Notes under the pieces: generated by a model | The model's input: only the letters and a program-made list of their open reading frames with translations | What the model was told of the DNA's origin: nothing | Database searches by the model: none | Shown: positions 25,637 to 34,156 of the stretch, in pieces | How the letters are laid out: each line of letters opens with the position of its first letter | Position numbering within the stretch: position 1 is the stretch's first letter | Source: AC-69 sp044867345 | GTDB lineage: Bacteria; Actinomycetota; UBA4738; HRBIN12 | NCBI GenBank assembly: GCA_044867345.1 | Contig: JBIOUU010000070.1 | Span: forward strand, 1-63,762 | Reading direction: 5' to 3' | DNA: 63,762 nt | Program-made: the position numbers and the translations under genes

Positions 25637-26995
25637 ATGGCATTGCGCAGGTCGCTTGAGGTCTCCGTCCCCGCCGACTTGAGTATCTCCTCACGTCTCC
25701 CATCGGCGCTTGTGCCGTGCACTGACGCCCTCGCCCTCCTGTTGGCAGCGGCCGCAACAGGCTTTCGTCCCACAGCCTTCGGGTACGGAGTCCTGGCGGT
25801 GATCGCCCTCAACATCGCCCCCCCTGTATCCAGCCGGATCAACCCTCGACTCGGCGACGACTTCGGATGGCTGCTCGGCCGACTCGGAACCTGCATGCTC
25901 GTCGTCTTGCCGATCGCAACTCTCGTCCATGAGCGAGCAGGCGAACTCCTCCTTCTCGCTGTCTCGGCCACCGTCCTGGTCGCCACGAGCAGAGGCGTTG
26001 CCTACGGCATCCAGCGGCGCTTACGGGCCAGGGGCTTGGTCTCAGAGCGTGCCCTCATCGTGGGTGCCGGAGACGTGGGCGTCGAACTGGCCCGGATCCT
26101 CGATGGACACCCCGAGTACGGCCTGCGGCCCATCGGTTTCCTGGGGGATCCCGGAGATCGAGCCCTGCCCATCCCGACACTCGGCGACAGCGAGGACCTC
26201 GAACAGGTCGTCCGGCAACAGGACGTGAGGCGCGTCGTCGTGGGCTACGGGGGTGGGGAGGATCGTCAGCTCGTCGGGATCCTCAGGCGCTGCGAGAGCC
26301 TGCCGGTCGAGATCCTCGTCGTGCCACGGCTCTTCGAGTTGAACGCCGTACCGATCGGCGCCTCTCGGGACGATGCTTGGGGGATCCCGCTCGTCCGTGT
26401 GCGTCGCCCGACCCTGCAGCCGTCGGCGCGTATCGCCAAGCGGGTCTTCGATCTGGTCGTGGGGTCCCTGATCGTCGTGCTCGTCTCACCCGTCATGTTG
26501 GTTGCCGCCTGGGCAGTCCGGCTCTCGAGTCCGGGCCCGCTCCTCTTCCGGCAACGTCGCATCGGGTTCGATGGACGAGAGTTCGAGATCCTGAAGTTCC
26601 GGAGCATGCGGGTGAACGACGACTCGGACACACATTGGGCGGTTGACCACGATGACCGCATCACGCCGGCCGGACGGCTCCTCCGTCGCACCGGCATCGA
26701 CGAGCTGCCCCAGCTGTTCAATGTGCTGAAGGGCCAGATGTCGCTCGTCGGTCCGAGGCCGGAGCGCCCCCTCTTCGCGGAACGGTTCGGCACCGCGGTA
26801 CCGGGATACAGGGACCGTCACCGGGTTCCCGTCGGCCTGACCGGCTGGGCACAGATCCACGGCCTGCGGGGCGACACGTCCATACCGGACCGGGCTCGCT
26901 TCGACAACGACTACATCGAGCATTGGTCCTTGTGGCTGGATGTGATGATCATCTTGCGAACGATCTGGCTGGTCCTCAAGGGCACCGGACGGTGA
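25637..26995 (+). CDS. Priming polyprenyl glycosylphosphotransferase (WbaP/CpsE family)
   Basis: A 452-residue membrane enzyme that transfers the first sugar-1-phosphate to undecaprenyl phosphate and so starts each repeat unit. An N-terminal set of membrane helices is followed by a Rossmann-like section (RALIVGAGDVGVELARIL), then from ~residue 268 the catalytic bacterial sugar-transferase domain: KRVFDLVVG, LFRQRRIGFDGREFEILKFRSM, DELPQLFNVLKGQMSLVGPRP and GLTGWAQIHGLRGDT. These motifs are complete. The ATG at 25637 has GGGAGG nine bases upstream. The stop overlaps the GTG of the sulfotransferase gene by four bases, which links sulfation directly to polysaccharide initiation. Confidence 0.93.
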   Translation: MALRRSLEVSVPADLSISSRLPSALVPCTDALALLLAAAATGFRPTAFGYGVLAVIALNIAPPVSSRINPRLGDDFGWLLGRLGTCMLVVLPIATLVHERAGELLLLAVSATVLVATSRGVAYGIQRRLRARGLVSERALIVGAGDVGVELARILDGHPEYGLRPIGFLGDPGDRALPIPTLGDSEDLEQVVRQQDVRRVVVGYGGGEDRQLVGILRRCESLPVEILVVPRLFELNAVPIGASRDDAWGIPLVRVRRPTLQPSARIAKRVFDLVVGSLIVVLVSPVMLVAAWAVRLSSPGPLLFRQRRIGFDGREFEILKFRSMRVNDDSDTHWAVDHDDRITPAGRLLRRTGIDELPQLFNVLKGQMSLVGPRPERPLFAERFGTAVPGYRDRHRVPVGLTGWAQIHGLRGDTSIPDRARFDNDYIEHWSLWLDVMIILRTIWLVLKGTGR

Positions 26996-27885
26996 CGTCC
27001 TCCACGACCCGCACGTCGATCGGGCAGCTCCCGAACTTCCTCATCATCGGGGCCATGAAGGCCGGCACGACCAGCCTCTATCACTATCTCCGTGCCCATC
27101 CGCAGGTGTTCATGTCCTCCGTGAAGGAGCTCGACTTCTTCGCTCATGACCCGAACGGCAGCCGCGGTTTGGATTGGTATCGGAGGCAATTCGCAGCGGC
27201 TGAGGCGGGCTCGGTGGCGATCGGGGAAGCATCCACGATCTATACGAAGTTCCCACGGTTTCCAGGGGTTCCCGAACGGATCGCAGCACAGGTTCCGAAC
27301 GTCAGGCTGATCTACGTCATTCGCCATCCGATCGAGCGGATCCGTTCCCACTATCAGCATCAGGTGGCCGTGGGCGCGGAGCGTGCACCGTTCGAGCGAG
27401 CCGTCTTCGACGATCCCATCTACCTCGACTACAGCCGATACGCGATGCAGATCGACCAGTACCTTCCGTACTTCCCTCAGGATCGCTTGCTGGTCATCAC
27501 CTCGGAGGACCTCCGACACGAACGACTGGGAACGGTCCGCCGGGTCTATGAGTTCCTCGGCGTGGAGCCCGACTACACTCCTCCGAACTTGGATCGAGAG
27601 TTCTACCGGTCGGGCGAGCGGGTGACATATCCACCGCTCGCTTGGAGGATCCGGAGGACCCTGAAGAGACACCTCCCGGCGAGCAAGCGGGCCAAGGAAT
27701 TGGTGGATGCGCCGTTCGCTCGATGGCTGAGACGCCCCCTTCCCGGGAAGGAGGGAGCAAGCCCCTCCCGTGCCCAATCGATCCCGGAGGAGGTCCGCGA
27801 GCCGCTCGTTCGGCTCCTCGAGGAAGACGTGCGGCGCCTCCGCGGCTACGTGGGCCCTGGATTCGACGGCTGGGGGATCGCATGA
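26992..27885 (+). CDS. PAPS-dependent sulfotransferase (heparan-sulfotransferase-like)
   Basis: A 297-residue sulfotransferase. It has the 5'-phosphosulfate loop GAMKAGTTSLY (20-30), a KELDFF segment (44-49) seen in N- and O-heparan sulfotransferases, GEAS with a later tyrosine (78-84), and the 3'-phosphate motif VIRHPIERIRSHYQH (109-123). These are the family's binding sites for PAPS. It would sulfate a polysaccharide hydroxyl or amino group. The GTG at 26992 overlaps the end of the priming transferase (GTGA), so the two are co-translated. It differs in sequence type from the sulfotransferase at 18230, so two sulfation positions are possible. Confidence 0.92.
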   Translation: MTSSTTRTSIGQLPNFLIIGAMKAGTTSLYHYLRAHPQVFMSSVKELDFFAHDPNGSRGLDWYRRQFAAAEAGSVAIGEASTIYTKFPRFPGVPERIAAQVPNVRLIYVIRHPIERIRSHYQHQVAVGAERAPFERAVFDDPIYLDYSRYAMQIDQYLPYFPQDRLLVITSEDLRHERLGTVRRVYEFLGVEPDYTPPNLDREFYRSGERVTYPPLAWRIRRTLKRHLPASKRAKELVDAPFARWLRRPLPGKEGASPSRAQSIPEEVREPLVRLLEEDVRRLRGYVGPGFDGWGIA

Positions 27886-27936
27886 GCTCTGAGGCGGCCG
27901 CCGGAGTACCTCGCGCCGCATTGGGACGAGATTCAG

Positions 27937-29208
27937 GTGAAGCCTGAACCGACGACGAGCGGCGCCGAAGCCCCCATGCTTTGGACCCTCACGGTCCTGG
28001 TGGTCTTCCTGGTCGCAGCGATCGCCGCTCCGCAGTCCACCCAGGCCTCCACCACCTGCGGGACGTCGAATGGGCACACGCTCTGCCTCACGGTGCCGAA
28101 CGGTCCTCTGACGGGCGCCATCGTCGTCAAGATCACGAACGTCTCGAACAAGGGAACGGTGATCGGCACCTGGCTCCCCTCGGGGCCGTCGGCGACCAAG
28201 CTGATCACCAAGTTCAAGCCGTCGCCTGAGACCGGCGATTACTCCTTCGTGTGGCCCACGCAGAAATATCTGGATGCGTCGGGGGTGCTCAGGATCCAGC
28301 ACGGTTCCGCGTCATCCACCCCCATCGACGCCGCCGTGACCCTGTCCAATGGGAACGCCACGGACTTCCAGCACTCCCCGAACGATTGGACCAGCTTTCT
28401 TCCCGGACCTTGGACTTCCTCCACGGATCCAGTCGTAGCCGCCGCAGGTGACGGCGCCGCCGACGAGCCCGACCCGAACGCGACCGCAGCCGGCATCGCG
28501 GACGCCAGTCCGGCCCTGTTTCTCTACCTTGGCGATGTCTACGAGCTGGGCACGTTCACGGAGAACCTGAATCACTACGGGGCCTCTGCGCTCGACGGCA
28601 CGCCAGGCACGCTGTGGGGGGCGCTGGCGCGCATCACCCAGCCAACGGTGGGGAACCATGAGGCATCCCATCTCGTGGACTGGATGGACTATTGGCACGG
28701 TCATCCCTATCTCTCGTCCTTCACATTCGGTGGAGTGCTGTTCCTCGACCTGAACTCCTCGAAATCGTTCTCCGTGGGCAGCACCCAATACAAGTTCGTC
28801 CAGGATGCGCTGGCGAATGCGCCTCCATGCGTCGTGGCCTTCTGGCACATCCCCGTGAAGACGTCGACCTCGAGCAGCCGGCTTCCGATGTGGAGCCTGC
28901 TTGCGAGCAATGGAGGCGACATCGTCCTGGAGGGCCACTCGCACAGCATGGCCGAGTACAAGCCCCTCGATGCAAACCTCCAGCTCGGCGGACACATGGT
29001 CCAGCTCATCTCGGGGGCCGGGGGGCACGCCATGGGGAGCGGTATCACCGACTCTGAGGGCCGGTTGCAGTGGGCGCTGGCAAAGACGCCCGGGGCCGTG
29101 TACCTCACGCTGCAGGGTGCGGCCGGAGGTGGGCGCGCCACCAAGATCGGCTGGAGCTTCCAGGACACGCACCACGCGGTTCTGGAAACGGGCTCCGTCA
29201 CCTGCTGA
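27937..29208 (+). CDS. Secreted metallophosphoesterase (purple-acid-phosphatase-like)
   Basis: A 423-residue exported phosphoesterase. A hydrophobic stretch near residues 14-38 (LWTLTVLVVFLVAAIAA) acts as signal peptide. All five metal-binding motifs of calcineurin-like enzymes appear: GD (171-172), GD in LGDVY (199-200), GNHE (239-242), His304 in AFWHIP and GHSH (333-336). The N-terminal 150 residues are a beta-rich domain. It would release phosphate from a phosphomonoester or diester outside the cell. The GTG at 27937 is the longest start; ATG at 27976 would keep the signal peptide. It follows the sulfotransferase by 51 bp, so its substrate may be the exported polysaccharide or a released cofactor product. 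Confidence 0.82.
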   Translation: MKPEPTTSGAEAPMLWTLTVLVVFLVAAIAAPQSTQASTTCGTSNGHTLCLTVPNGPLTGAIVVKITNVSNKGTVIGTWLPSGPSATKLITKFKPSPETGDYSFVWPTQKYLDASGVLRIQHGSASSTPIDAAVTLSNGNATDFQHSPNDWTSFLPGPWTSSTDPVVAAAGDGAADEPDPNATAAGIADASPALFLYLGDVYELGTFTENLNHYGASALDGTPGTLWGALARITQPTVGNHEASHLVDWMDYWHGHPYLSSFTFGGVLFLDLNSSKSFSVGSTQYKFVQDALANAPPCVVAFWHIPVKTSTSSSRLPMWSLLASNGGDIVLEGHSHSMAEYKPLDANLQLGGHMVQLISGAGGHAMGSGITDSEGRLQWALAKTPGAVYLTLQGAAGGGRATKIGWSFQDTHHAVLETGSVTC

Positions 29209-29270
29209 CCGGTCGGTCGCCGCTCCTTTGGTGCCGATCGCCGAGCCCCTGTTCGCCTCGGAGGGGAGCT

Positions 29271-30302
29271 CTATGCGGGATACCCATGCCGGATAAGCCA
29301 GTCGTGCCTCGCCCGCTGGTAGATATTCATGTCCCGGCTCTGCCTCACACCCTGGGGCAAGATGCCCGGATGATCGAGGTCGGTGAACTTCCCGTCACCG
29401 TCCCCGTCGTACCGGGGACCGAGGACGATGACGACGTTCTCGTAGGTACCGTCCGGCCATGTTTTCGTATCTTGCACCCGGATAGGGGTTTCCTCGTAGT
29501 AGACGAGGCAGTTTCGCATCACGACCGACCCGCCTCCGCTGAAGTACTTGAAGATTCGACCGTGCCCCAAGCCGTCTGGCGCCTTGTCGTTGGGGAACGC
29601 CTTGAACGCGAAGATGCAATCCTCGATGGTCGTTACCGCGTCCGGGTTCGGGGTCGCTTGCCCCAGTGAGACGCCCATGTGGATCCCATCGAACAGGCAG
29701 TCCTTGATGAACCCGGTCAATGTCTCATCGTTCTCGACGGCGTCGTCCCGGATCGTGGTGAAGTAGGCGCCCTCCAACAGGAAGACGGCACCAGCTGGAT
29801 CGCCCTCAGGAGCACGAGGGCGGAACCCATCGAACACGTTGTCGGCCCGAACGTCGTATGCGGCGGAGTATTCCCGGCCCGTCAGAAGCAGGCCGGCTCC
29901 CACCGACTCGAACGTCGCGTACACCTCCTCCCACGTGATGTCCTTGGGGAGTTGACCGAGGACGGTTCCGCCGACCAGGACCGTGCCGACACCGGGCTTG
30001 TCCTCCCCGAACGACAGGGGGAAGGCCGTCGGGTGGGGGTAGGCGGTCGAGATGAGACCGCGCAGATCGTAGGTCGTCTCCGGCGGGGGCGAGCCGATCC
30101 GGTACTGGGCATCGAGAAGCCCTGACCTCACGACCAGGTTCGGCCGCTCCAAAGCCTGCTGCCTCGTGGGAAAGGGGAGCGCGCCGGACTGCGCGCGCGG
30201 ACGCAGGGTCTTCACTGCAGGTGCGCATGACCCCATACCGAGGCTGGCGAGGAGCCACCCTCCCGCCGCCGCGGTTTCGATGAGGAACCTCCGTCGATTC
30301 AC
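29271..30302 (-). CDS. Tat-exported putative lipoprotein with right-handed beta-helix
   Basis: A 343-residue protein of unknown function. The N-terminus holds a twin-arginine signal (NRRRFL, residues 2-7), a hydrophobic core and Cys26 in LGMGSC, so it is probably Tat-exported and lipid-anchored. The body has repeated short strands such as GAVFLLEGAYFTTIRDDAVEN and GSVVMRNCLVYYEETPIRV, as in parallel beta-helix proteins of the pectate-lyase or carbohydrate-binding type. Near the C-terminus YDGDGDGKFTDLDHPG looks like a calcium-binding loop. It may bind or cleave the surface polysaccharide. No catalytic residues could be assigned. Confidence 0.72.
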   Translation of the reverse strand: MNRRRFLIETAAAGGWLLASLGMGSCAPAVKTLRPRAQSGALPFPTRQQALERPNLVVRSGLLDAQYRIGSPPPETTYDLRGLISTAYPHPTAFPLSFGEDKPGVGTVLVGGTVLGQLPKDITWEEVYATFESVGAGLLLTGREYSAAYDVRADNVFDGFRPRAPEGDPAGAVFLLEGAYFTTIRDDAVENDETLTGFIKDCLFDGIHMGVSLGQATPNPDAVTTIEDCIFAFKAFPNDKAPDGLGHGRIFKYFSGGGSVVMRNCLVYYEETPIRVQDTKTWPDGTYENVVIVLGPRYDGDGDGKFTDLDHPGILPQGVRQSRDMNIYQRARHDWLIRHGYPA

Positions 30303-30495
30303 AGGGCCAAGGATCCGGTACCTCGCGGTTCCTGGTGCCGCCGTCGGAGTTCCCTCTTCATGGGCCGGCCACGGCGGTCACGCTGGACGGAGGCGCGACC
30401 GCACCCCCCGTCGTGGTTCCGGCCCAGTGTATGACGCTTCGCCTATCGACCTGAGAGGACTTCCAAGCCGATCAAGGGAAGACCCATGCCGGGGG

Positions 30496-31881
30496 CTATC
30501 CCGGCCATCCAGAGCCAGGTTTGGCTCCGATCCGCCCGCGGGGGATATCCCCCTCCCATGTCTCCGACGGGTCGATCGGCACCGGTGACTGACCGGTCGG
30601 GTAATAGGAGAAGCCAGCCTCGCGCATCTCGGTGGGGTCGAAGACGTTTCGGCCGTCGACCACCAGGGGATAGGCCATCACGTCTCGTAACGCAGCCAGG
30701 TCCAGGTGGCGAAACTCGTCCCAATCGGTGGCGATCGCCACACAATGGGCATCGGCGGCTGCCGAATAGGCGTCGGGGGCGATCTCCAGCTCGGGGAGCT
30801 CGTCCTTGGCGTTCGCCGATGCCAGTGGGTCGTAACCGATGACGGAGGCACCGGACTGAAGGAGCCGGCGAGCGAGCGAGAGGGCGGGTGAGAGGCGCAC
30901 ATCGTCCGTGCCCGGCTTGAAAGCCAAGCCGAACACGGCGACCCGCTTCTCGTCGAGGATCCAGAGTGCGTCCTCCACCTTGGCCGCGATGGCCTCGACC
31001 GATTCATGGTTCACCCGATCCACTTCCCGCAGAAGCCCGAAGTCGTACCCGACTCGAGCGGCCAGCCGCTCGAGGATCACGACGTCCTTGGGGAAGCAGT
31101 AGCCCCCGTAACCGAGGCCGGCCGCGAGGAAGGAACGGCCGATCCTGGCGTCTGAGCCCATCACGTTGGTGACGGCCCTGATGTCGGCGCCCAAGCGCTC
31201 GCAGATCCGGGCCAGCGCGTTGGCGTACGAGATCTTGAGTGCCAGGAATGCGTTGCTTGCGGCCTTCGCGAGCTCGGCGGTCCTGATGTCGGTCTCGATG
31301 AGGGGAATCCCGTTCCGAGTCAACGGCTCGTAGAGACGGCGCAACAAGATCGCCGCGCGCTCGGACTCGACCCCGATGAGGATCCGGTCGGGCTCGAGCG
31401 CATCACGCAACGCCGTACCCTCCCTGAGAAACTCGGGGTTGCATGCCACGTTGAACCGTCTGCCATCGCCCTCTCGAGCCAGCACGAGCCGAAGCCGATC
31501 GGCCGTTCCGGCCGGGACGGTTGACTTCTCCACCACGACCACGCCATCCCGTGCGTGGTGCGCGACGGCCGTGGCCGACCGCTCCATGGCCAGGAGGTTG
31601 GCCTCCCCGTCGGGGCCCGCGGGGGTCCCCACGCAGATGAACACGATCGCGGCCGCATGCATCGCCTCGGGCGGCGCGTCGGTGAACGTCAGGCGGCCCG
31701 CGCTCAGCTCCCGCGCCAGAGCCTCGTTGAGTCCGGGTTCGTGGAAGGGCGCGATCCCCTGTTGGAGGAGTGAGATCTTCTCGCCGTCAACGTCGAAACC
31801 GACGGCCTCATGCCCCATGCTCGCCAAGGCAACGCACGTAACGACACCCACGTGACCGGTGCCGATGACCGCGACCTTCAT
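30496..31881 (-). CDS. ugd: UDP-glucose 6-dehydrogenase
   Basis: A 461-residue enzyme that oxidises UDP-glucose to UDP-glucuronate with two NAD+. The dinucleotide motif is GTGHVG (7-12), the central dimer helix has ETDIRTAELAKAASNAFLALK, and the catalytic cysteine is C262 in GLGYGGYCFPKD. The C-terminal domain keeps FGLAFKPGTDDVR. ATG at 31881 is chosen because the protein then starts with MKVAVIGTGHVG; a reading frame extended 46 codons upstream has no similarity. GGAGG stands upstream and a TAGACT hexamer lies at 31924-31919. It should provide uronic acid for the polysaccharide, and with the epimerase at 16478 could make UDP-galacturonate. The 193-bp gap before the Tat lipoprotein gene shows nothing recognisable. 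Confidence 0.96.
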   Translation of the reverse strand: MKVAVIGTGHVGVVTCVALASMGHEAVGFDVDGEKISLLQQGIAPFHEPGLNEALARELSAGRLTFTDAPPEAMHAAAIVFICVGTPAGPDGEANLLAMERSATAVAHHARDGVVVVEKSTVPAGTADRLRLVLAREGDGRRFNVACNPEFLREGTALRDALEPDRILIGVESERAAILLRRLYEPLTRNGIPLIETDIRTAELAKAASNAFLALKISYANALARICERLGADIRAVTNVMGSDARIGRSFLAAGLGYGGYCFPKDVVILERLAARVGYDFGLLREVDRVNHESVEAIAAKVEDALWILDEKRVAVFGLAFKPGTDDVRLSPALSLARRLLQSGASVIGYDPLASANAKDELPELEIAPDAYSAAADAHCVAIATDWDEFRHLDLAALRDVMAYPLVVDGRNVFDPTEMREAGFSYYPTGQSPVPIDPSETWEGDIPRGRIGAKPGSGWPG

Positions 31882-32009
31882 CAGGGTCCAGCCTCCGAAG
31901 TCCGGGAGCCTCTTCCCGAGTCTAGGGAGGGTCTGTCTCCGATCAGAGCTTCGGCAGCGGTAGTTCCGGTACGCACAACGCCGTAGGAATCGGGCGCCGG
32001 AGAGTCGCG

Positions 32010-32038
32010 TTGACCTCAAGCACTCACGCCGGTATCCT
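32010..32038 (+). promoter_or_regulatory. Promoter of groES-groEL
   Basis: TTGACC (32010-32015) and TATCCT (32033-32038) are separated by 17 bp, close to the sigma-70/SigA consensus. The CIRCE operator begins three bases after the -10 box, so the transcription start should fall inside it, which fits repression by HrcA binding over the start site. Confidence 0.8.
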
Positions 32039-32040
32039 GT

Positions 32041-32067
32041 TTAGCACTCGCGAGGGGCGAGTGCTAA
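32041..32067. promoter_or_regulatory. CIRCE operator (HrcA binding site)
   Basis: TTAGCACTC (32041-32049) and GAGTGCTAA (32059-32067) form a perfect inverted repeat with a 9-base spacer, identical to the canonical CIRCE arrangement. HrcA bound here represses chaperonin genes and releases them on heat stress. No hrcA gene is in this window. The distance to the proposed groES start at 32110 is 42 bp. Confidence 0.95.
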
Positions 32068-32109
32068 ACCGCCCCACAGGACGCCACCGAGCATGGCAAG
32101 GAGGAAGGA

Positions 32110-32409
32110 CTGGCCAAGTTCAACCTGAAGCCCCTGGAGGACCGGATCGTCGTCCAGCCCCAGGAGGAGGAGGAGACGACCGTCTCCGGCATCGTGATCC
32201 CCGATACGGCCAAGGAGAAGCCCCAGGAGGGCAAAGTCGTCGCGGTGGGCCCGGGCCGGTTCGAGGAGGGGCAGCGGGTGCCGATCGACGTCAAGGTCGG
32301 CGACAGCGTCATCTACTCGAAGTACGGTGGCACCGAGGTCAAAGTCGAGGGCGAGGAGTACCTGATCCTCTCGGCTCGCGACGTCCTGGCCGTCATCGAC
32401 AAGAAGTAG
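32110..32409 (+). CDS. groES: Co-chaperonin GroES, apparently starting at CTG
   Basis: GroES forms the heptameric lid of the GroEL cage. The 99-residue reading frame reads (M)AKFNLKPLEDRIVVQPQ, the normal actinobacterial N-terminus, only if translation begins at the CTG at 32110. No in-frame ATG, GTG or TTG lies nearby upstream, and the GTG at 32194 would lose the first 28 residues, including the strand and the mobile loop region. A strong ribosome binding site AAGGAGG (32098-32104) lies five bases before the CTG. The ATG at 32093 is out of frame. Motifs GIVIPDTAKEKPQEG and GDSVIYSKYGGTEVK confirm the family. Confidence 0.92.
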   Translation: MAKFNLKPLEDRIVVQPQEEEETTVSGIVIPDTAKEKPQEGKVVAVGPGRFEEGQRVPIDVKVGDSVIYSKYGGTEVKVEGEEYLILSARDVLAVIDKK

Positions 32410-32424
32410 CCAGTTCCGTTCGTC

Positions 32425-32456
32425 CGGGGGCTCGGGCGCGAGGCGCCGGGCCCCCG
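32425..32456 (+). terminator. GC-rich hairpin between groES and groEL
   Basis: An 11-bp stem with one G-U pair (32425-32435 with 32446-32456) encloses a 10-base loop. It lies 16 bp after the groES stop and has no following U-run. It could pause or partly terminate transcription or mark an mRNA processing site; a strong terminator is unlikely since groEL lacks its own clear promoter. Confidence 0.5.
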
Positions 32457-32476
32457 ATCCATGTGAGGAGGTTTCA

Positions 32477-34096
32477 TTGCCAGCCAAGCAACTGAAGTTC
32501 AGCGAGGATGCCCGGCGCGCGCTCGAGGCCGGGGTCAACAAGCTCGCCGATGCGGTGGCGCTGACGCTCGGTCCCAAGGGCCACAACGTGGTCCTCGACA
32601 AGAAGTGGGGCGCGCCCACCATCACCAACGACGGAGTGACCATCGCCAAGGAGGTCGAGCTGGACGACCCGTGGGAGAACATGGGCGCCCAGCTGGCCAA
32701 GGAGGTCGCCACCAAGACCAACGACGTGGCCGGCGACGGCACCACCACGGCCACCGTGCTCGCCCGGGCCATGGTCCGTCTGGGGATGAAGAACGTCGCG
32801 GCCGGGGCCAATCCCATGGTGCTCAAGCGGGGGATCGAGAAGGCCGTGGCCGCTGCGGTCGATTCGATCAAGGACCAGGCGAAGGAGATCGAGTCGCGGG
32901 ACGAGATCGCGAACATCGCTGCCATCTCGGCGGCCGACCCCGCGATCGGCGACGTCCTGGCCGAGGCCCTCGACAAGGTGGGCAAGGACGGCGTGGTGAC
33001 GGTCGAGGAATCGAACACGTTCGGCATGGAGCTCGAGTTCGTCGAGGGCATGCAGTTCGACAAGGGCTACATCTCGCCCTACTTCGTCACCGACCAAGAG
33101 CGGATGGAGGCGTCCCTCGAGGACGCGTACGTCGCGGTCGTGAACAAAAAGATCGGAAGCGTGCAGGAGATGCTTCCCCTGCTCGAGAAGGTCCTGCAGG
33201 CGGGCAAGCCGCTCTTGCTGATCGCCGAGGACGTCGAGGGCGAGGCCCTGGCCACTCTGGTCGTGAACAAGATCCGGGGGACATTCCAGGCCGTGGCGGT
33301 CAAGGCCCCCGGCTTCGGCGAGCGGCGCAAGGCCATGCTCGAGGATATCGCCGTCCTCACCGGCGCCAACGCCATCTCGGAGGAGGTTGGGATCAAGCTG
33401 GAGAACGCCACGCTCGATCTGTTGGGGAAGGCACGCAAGGTCGTCGTGACCAAGGACGACACGACGATCGTCGAGGGCGGTGGCGACGAGCAGGACGTGA
33501 AGGGCCGCATCGCCCAGATCAAGGCCGAGATCGAGAAGACGGACTCCGACTGGGACCGCGAGAAGCTCCAGGAGCGCCTGGCCAAGCTGGCCGGTGGTGT
33601 GGCCGTGGTAAAGGTGGGCGCGGCCACCGAGGTCGAGCTCAAAGAGAAGAAGCACCGCATCGAGGATGCCCTGTCGGCCACCCGGGCCGCGATCGAGGAG
33701 GGCATCGTCCCCGGAGGTGGCGTCGCGTTGATCCGGGCCGAGGGCACGCTCGACAAGCTGGACCTCACGGGCGACGAGGCCACCGGCGCCAAGATCGTCC
33801 GTGACGCTCTGTCCGAGCCGGCCAAGCTGATCGCCCAGAACGCGGGCCACGAGGGCGCGGTGGTCATCGGGCACATCCGGGTGGAAGGCGACCATCGCGG
33901 CTTCGACGCCGCGACGGGCGAGTATGTCGACATGCTGAAGGCGGGCATCATCGATCCGGCCAAGGTCACACGCTCGGCGCTCCAGAACGCCGCCTCCATC
34001 GCAGCGCTCGTGCTGACCACCGAAAGCGCCGTGGTGGAGAAGCCGGAGGAAGAGGAGCCCGCCGCGGCCGCAGGGGGCCACGGCCACATGCACTGA
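32477..34096 (+). CDS. groEL: Chaperonin GroEL
   Basis: A 539-residue subunit of the 14-mer chaperonin that folds proteins with ATP. The motifs GPKGHNVVLDKKWGAPTITNDG in the N-terminal equatorial part, then NDVAGDGTTTATVLA, and GGGVALIRAEG near residue 413 are all intact. The start is TTG at 32477 with GAGGAGG (32465-32471) upstream. The C-terminus ends in GGHGHMH, a short histidine-containing tail instead of the usual GGM repeats. Regulation by CIRCE is shared with groES. Confidence 0.97.
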   Translation: MPAKQLKFSEDARRALEAGVNKLADAVALTLGPKGHNVVLDKKWGAPTITNDGVTIAKEVELDDPWENMGAQLAKEVATKTNDVAGDGTTTATVLARAMVRLGMKNVAAGANPMVLKRGIEKAVAAAVDSIKDQAKEIESRDEIANIAAISAADPAIGDVLAEALDKVGKDGVVTVEESNTFGMELEFVEGMQFDKGYISPYFVTDQERMEASLEDAYVAVVNKKIGSVQEMLPLLEKVLQAGKPLLLIAEDVEGEALATLVVNKIRGTFQAVAVKAPGFGERRKAMLEDIAVLTGANAISEEVGIKLENATLDLLGKARKVVVTKDDTTIVEGGGDEQDVKGRIAQIKAEIEKTDSDWDREKLQERLAKLAGGVAVVKVGAATEVELKEKKHRIEDALSATRAAIEEGIVPGGGVALIRAEGTLDKLDLTGDEATGAKIVRDALSEPAKLIAQNAGHEGAVVIGHIRVEGDHRGFDAATGEYVDMLKAGIIDPAKVTRSALQNAASIAALVLTTESAVVEKPEEEEPAAAAGGHGHMH

Positions 34097-34156
34097 GACG
34101 GGAGAATCGGGGAGACCGGAGGGCAACAGGGGCCGCCTGCCTGGGTCCTCCCTGGA

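Noticed and set aside
32093..32128. ATG-started 11-codon frame overlapping the groES ribosome binding site
   Set aside because: It is out of frame with groES, has no SD of its own and no recognisable product; the in-frame CTG at 32110 explains the conserved GroES N-terminus.
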